Source of the DNA: JAUSIF01 sp036556265
Lineage (GTDB): Bacteria > Pseudomonadota > Alphaproteobacteria > Rhizobiales > Xanthobacteraceae
Reading direction: 5' to 3'
Assembly (NCBI GenBank): GCA_036556265.1
Contig: DATBJU010000122.1
Span: 1-5,125, forward strand
Length of the DNA: 5,125 nt
Shown here piece after piece: positions 5,007-5,125 of the stretch. A program made the translations under genes and the position numbers. The notes beneath the pieces are model-generated. The model was not told where the DNA came from, ran no database searches, and saw only the letters and a program-made list of their open reading frames with translations. Numbering within the stretch: position 1 is the first letter of the stretch; the number at the start of each line of letters is the position of its first letter.

Positions 5007-5125
5007 ATGGACTACGAAAAGGCGTTCGCGCGGGCGCTCGAAGGGCTCCGCCAGGAGCGGCGCTACCGGGTGTTCAACCAGATCGAGCGCGACGCGGTGA
5101 ACTTTCCGCGCGCGACGTGGCATTC
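5007..5125 (+). CDS. hemA: 5-aminolevulinate synthase (HemA/ALAS), 5' fragment
   Basis: Only the first 39 codons are present; the gene runs off the right edge. The product starts MDYEKAFARALEGLRQERRY and continues RVFNQIERDAVNFPRATWH. This is the N-terminal signature of bacterial 5-aminolevulinate synthase: acidic MDYE start, then E-RRYRVF, IER and FP-A-W. The enzyme is PLP-dependent and condenses glycine with succinyl-CoA to 5-aminolevulinate, the first committed step of heme (and, where present, bacteriochlorophyll) synthesis. The PLP lysine and other catalytic residues are outside the window. The ATG matches the family start although the ribosome binding site is poor (a GGCGGG run seven bases upstream). 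The gene is divergent from arsC. FNR-like and ICE-like boxes upstream suggest oxygen and iron/heme control. Confidence 0.87.
   Translation, partial: MDYEKAFARALEGLRQERRYRVFNQIERDAVNFPRATWH

Noticed and set aside
4925..5125. Plus-strand frame from ATG 4925 running into hemA in another frame
   Set aside because: No ribosome binding site, Arg/Ala-rich product, and it overlaps the clear ALAS frame.
1..5125. CRISPR arrays, tRNA or rRNA genes, insertion-sequence ends, phage genes or a toxin-antitoxin pair
   Set aside because: None seen on either strand; the window is packed with core flagellar, arsenic and heme genes.

Overview
The window comes from a GC-rich bacterium, most probably an alphaproteobacterium. 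Three observations point that way. The plus-strand gene entering at the right edge is an ALAS-type hemA (glycine C4 pathway of heme synthesis, typical of that class). The flagellar genes run fliF-fliG-fliH, as in Caulobacter and relatives. A CtrA-like box (TTAA-N7-TCAACCAT) sits in front of fliF. The genus cannot be fixed from the sequence alone.

Layout, right to left on the minus strand. Positions 4143-4694 encode a three-cysteine, low-molecular-weight-phosphatase-type arsenate reductase (ArsC). Its stop overlaps, as ATGA, the start of an aquaporin-family channel (3472-4146) resembling the arsenic-linked AqpS type. A 172-base gap holds the fliF leader and putative promoter. Then come fliF (MS ring, 1617-3299), fliG (rotor/switch protein, 511-1608) and the 5' part of fliH/flbE (export-ATPase regulator, 503 down to the left edge). 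These three are tightly packed, with 7-8 bases between genes, and each upstream TGA stop lies in the next gene's ribosome binding site.

On the plus strand, a 312-base intergenic region (4695-5006) separates arsC from the divergent hemA, which starts at 5007 and is cut by the right edge. It carries an arsC leader with a good ribosome binding site, an FNR/FixK-like dyad at 4880-4893, an Irr/ICE-like element at 4970-4986 just before hemA, several hairpin-capable inverted repeats and a doubtful 27-codon ORF.

Functionally there are three modules. The flagellar basal-body operon builds the MS ring, the rotor and part of the export apparatus. The arsC-channel pair probably reduces arsenate to arsenite and lets it leave by facilitated diffusion. 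hemA starts heme synthesis and may be under combined oxygen and iron/heme control. I see no clearly new multi-gene system. The most rewarding parts are the regulatory DNA around hemA, arsC and fliF and the unusual selectivity-filter residues of the channel.
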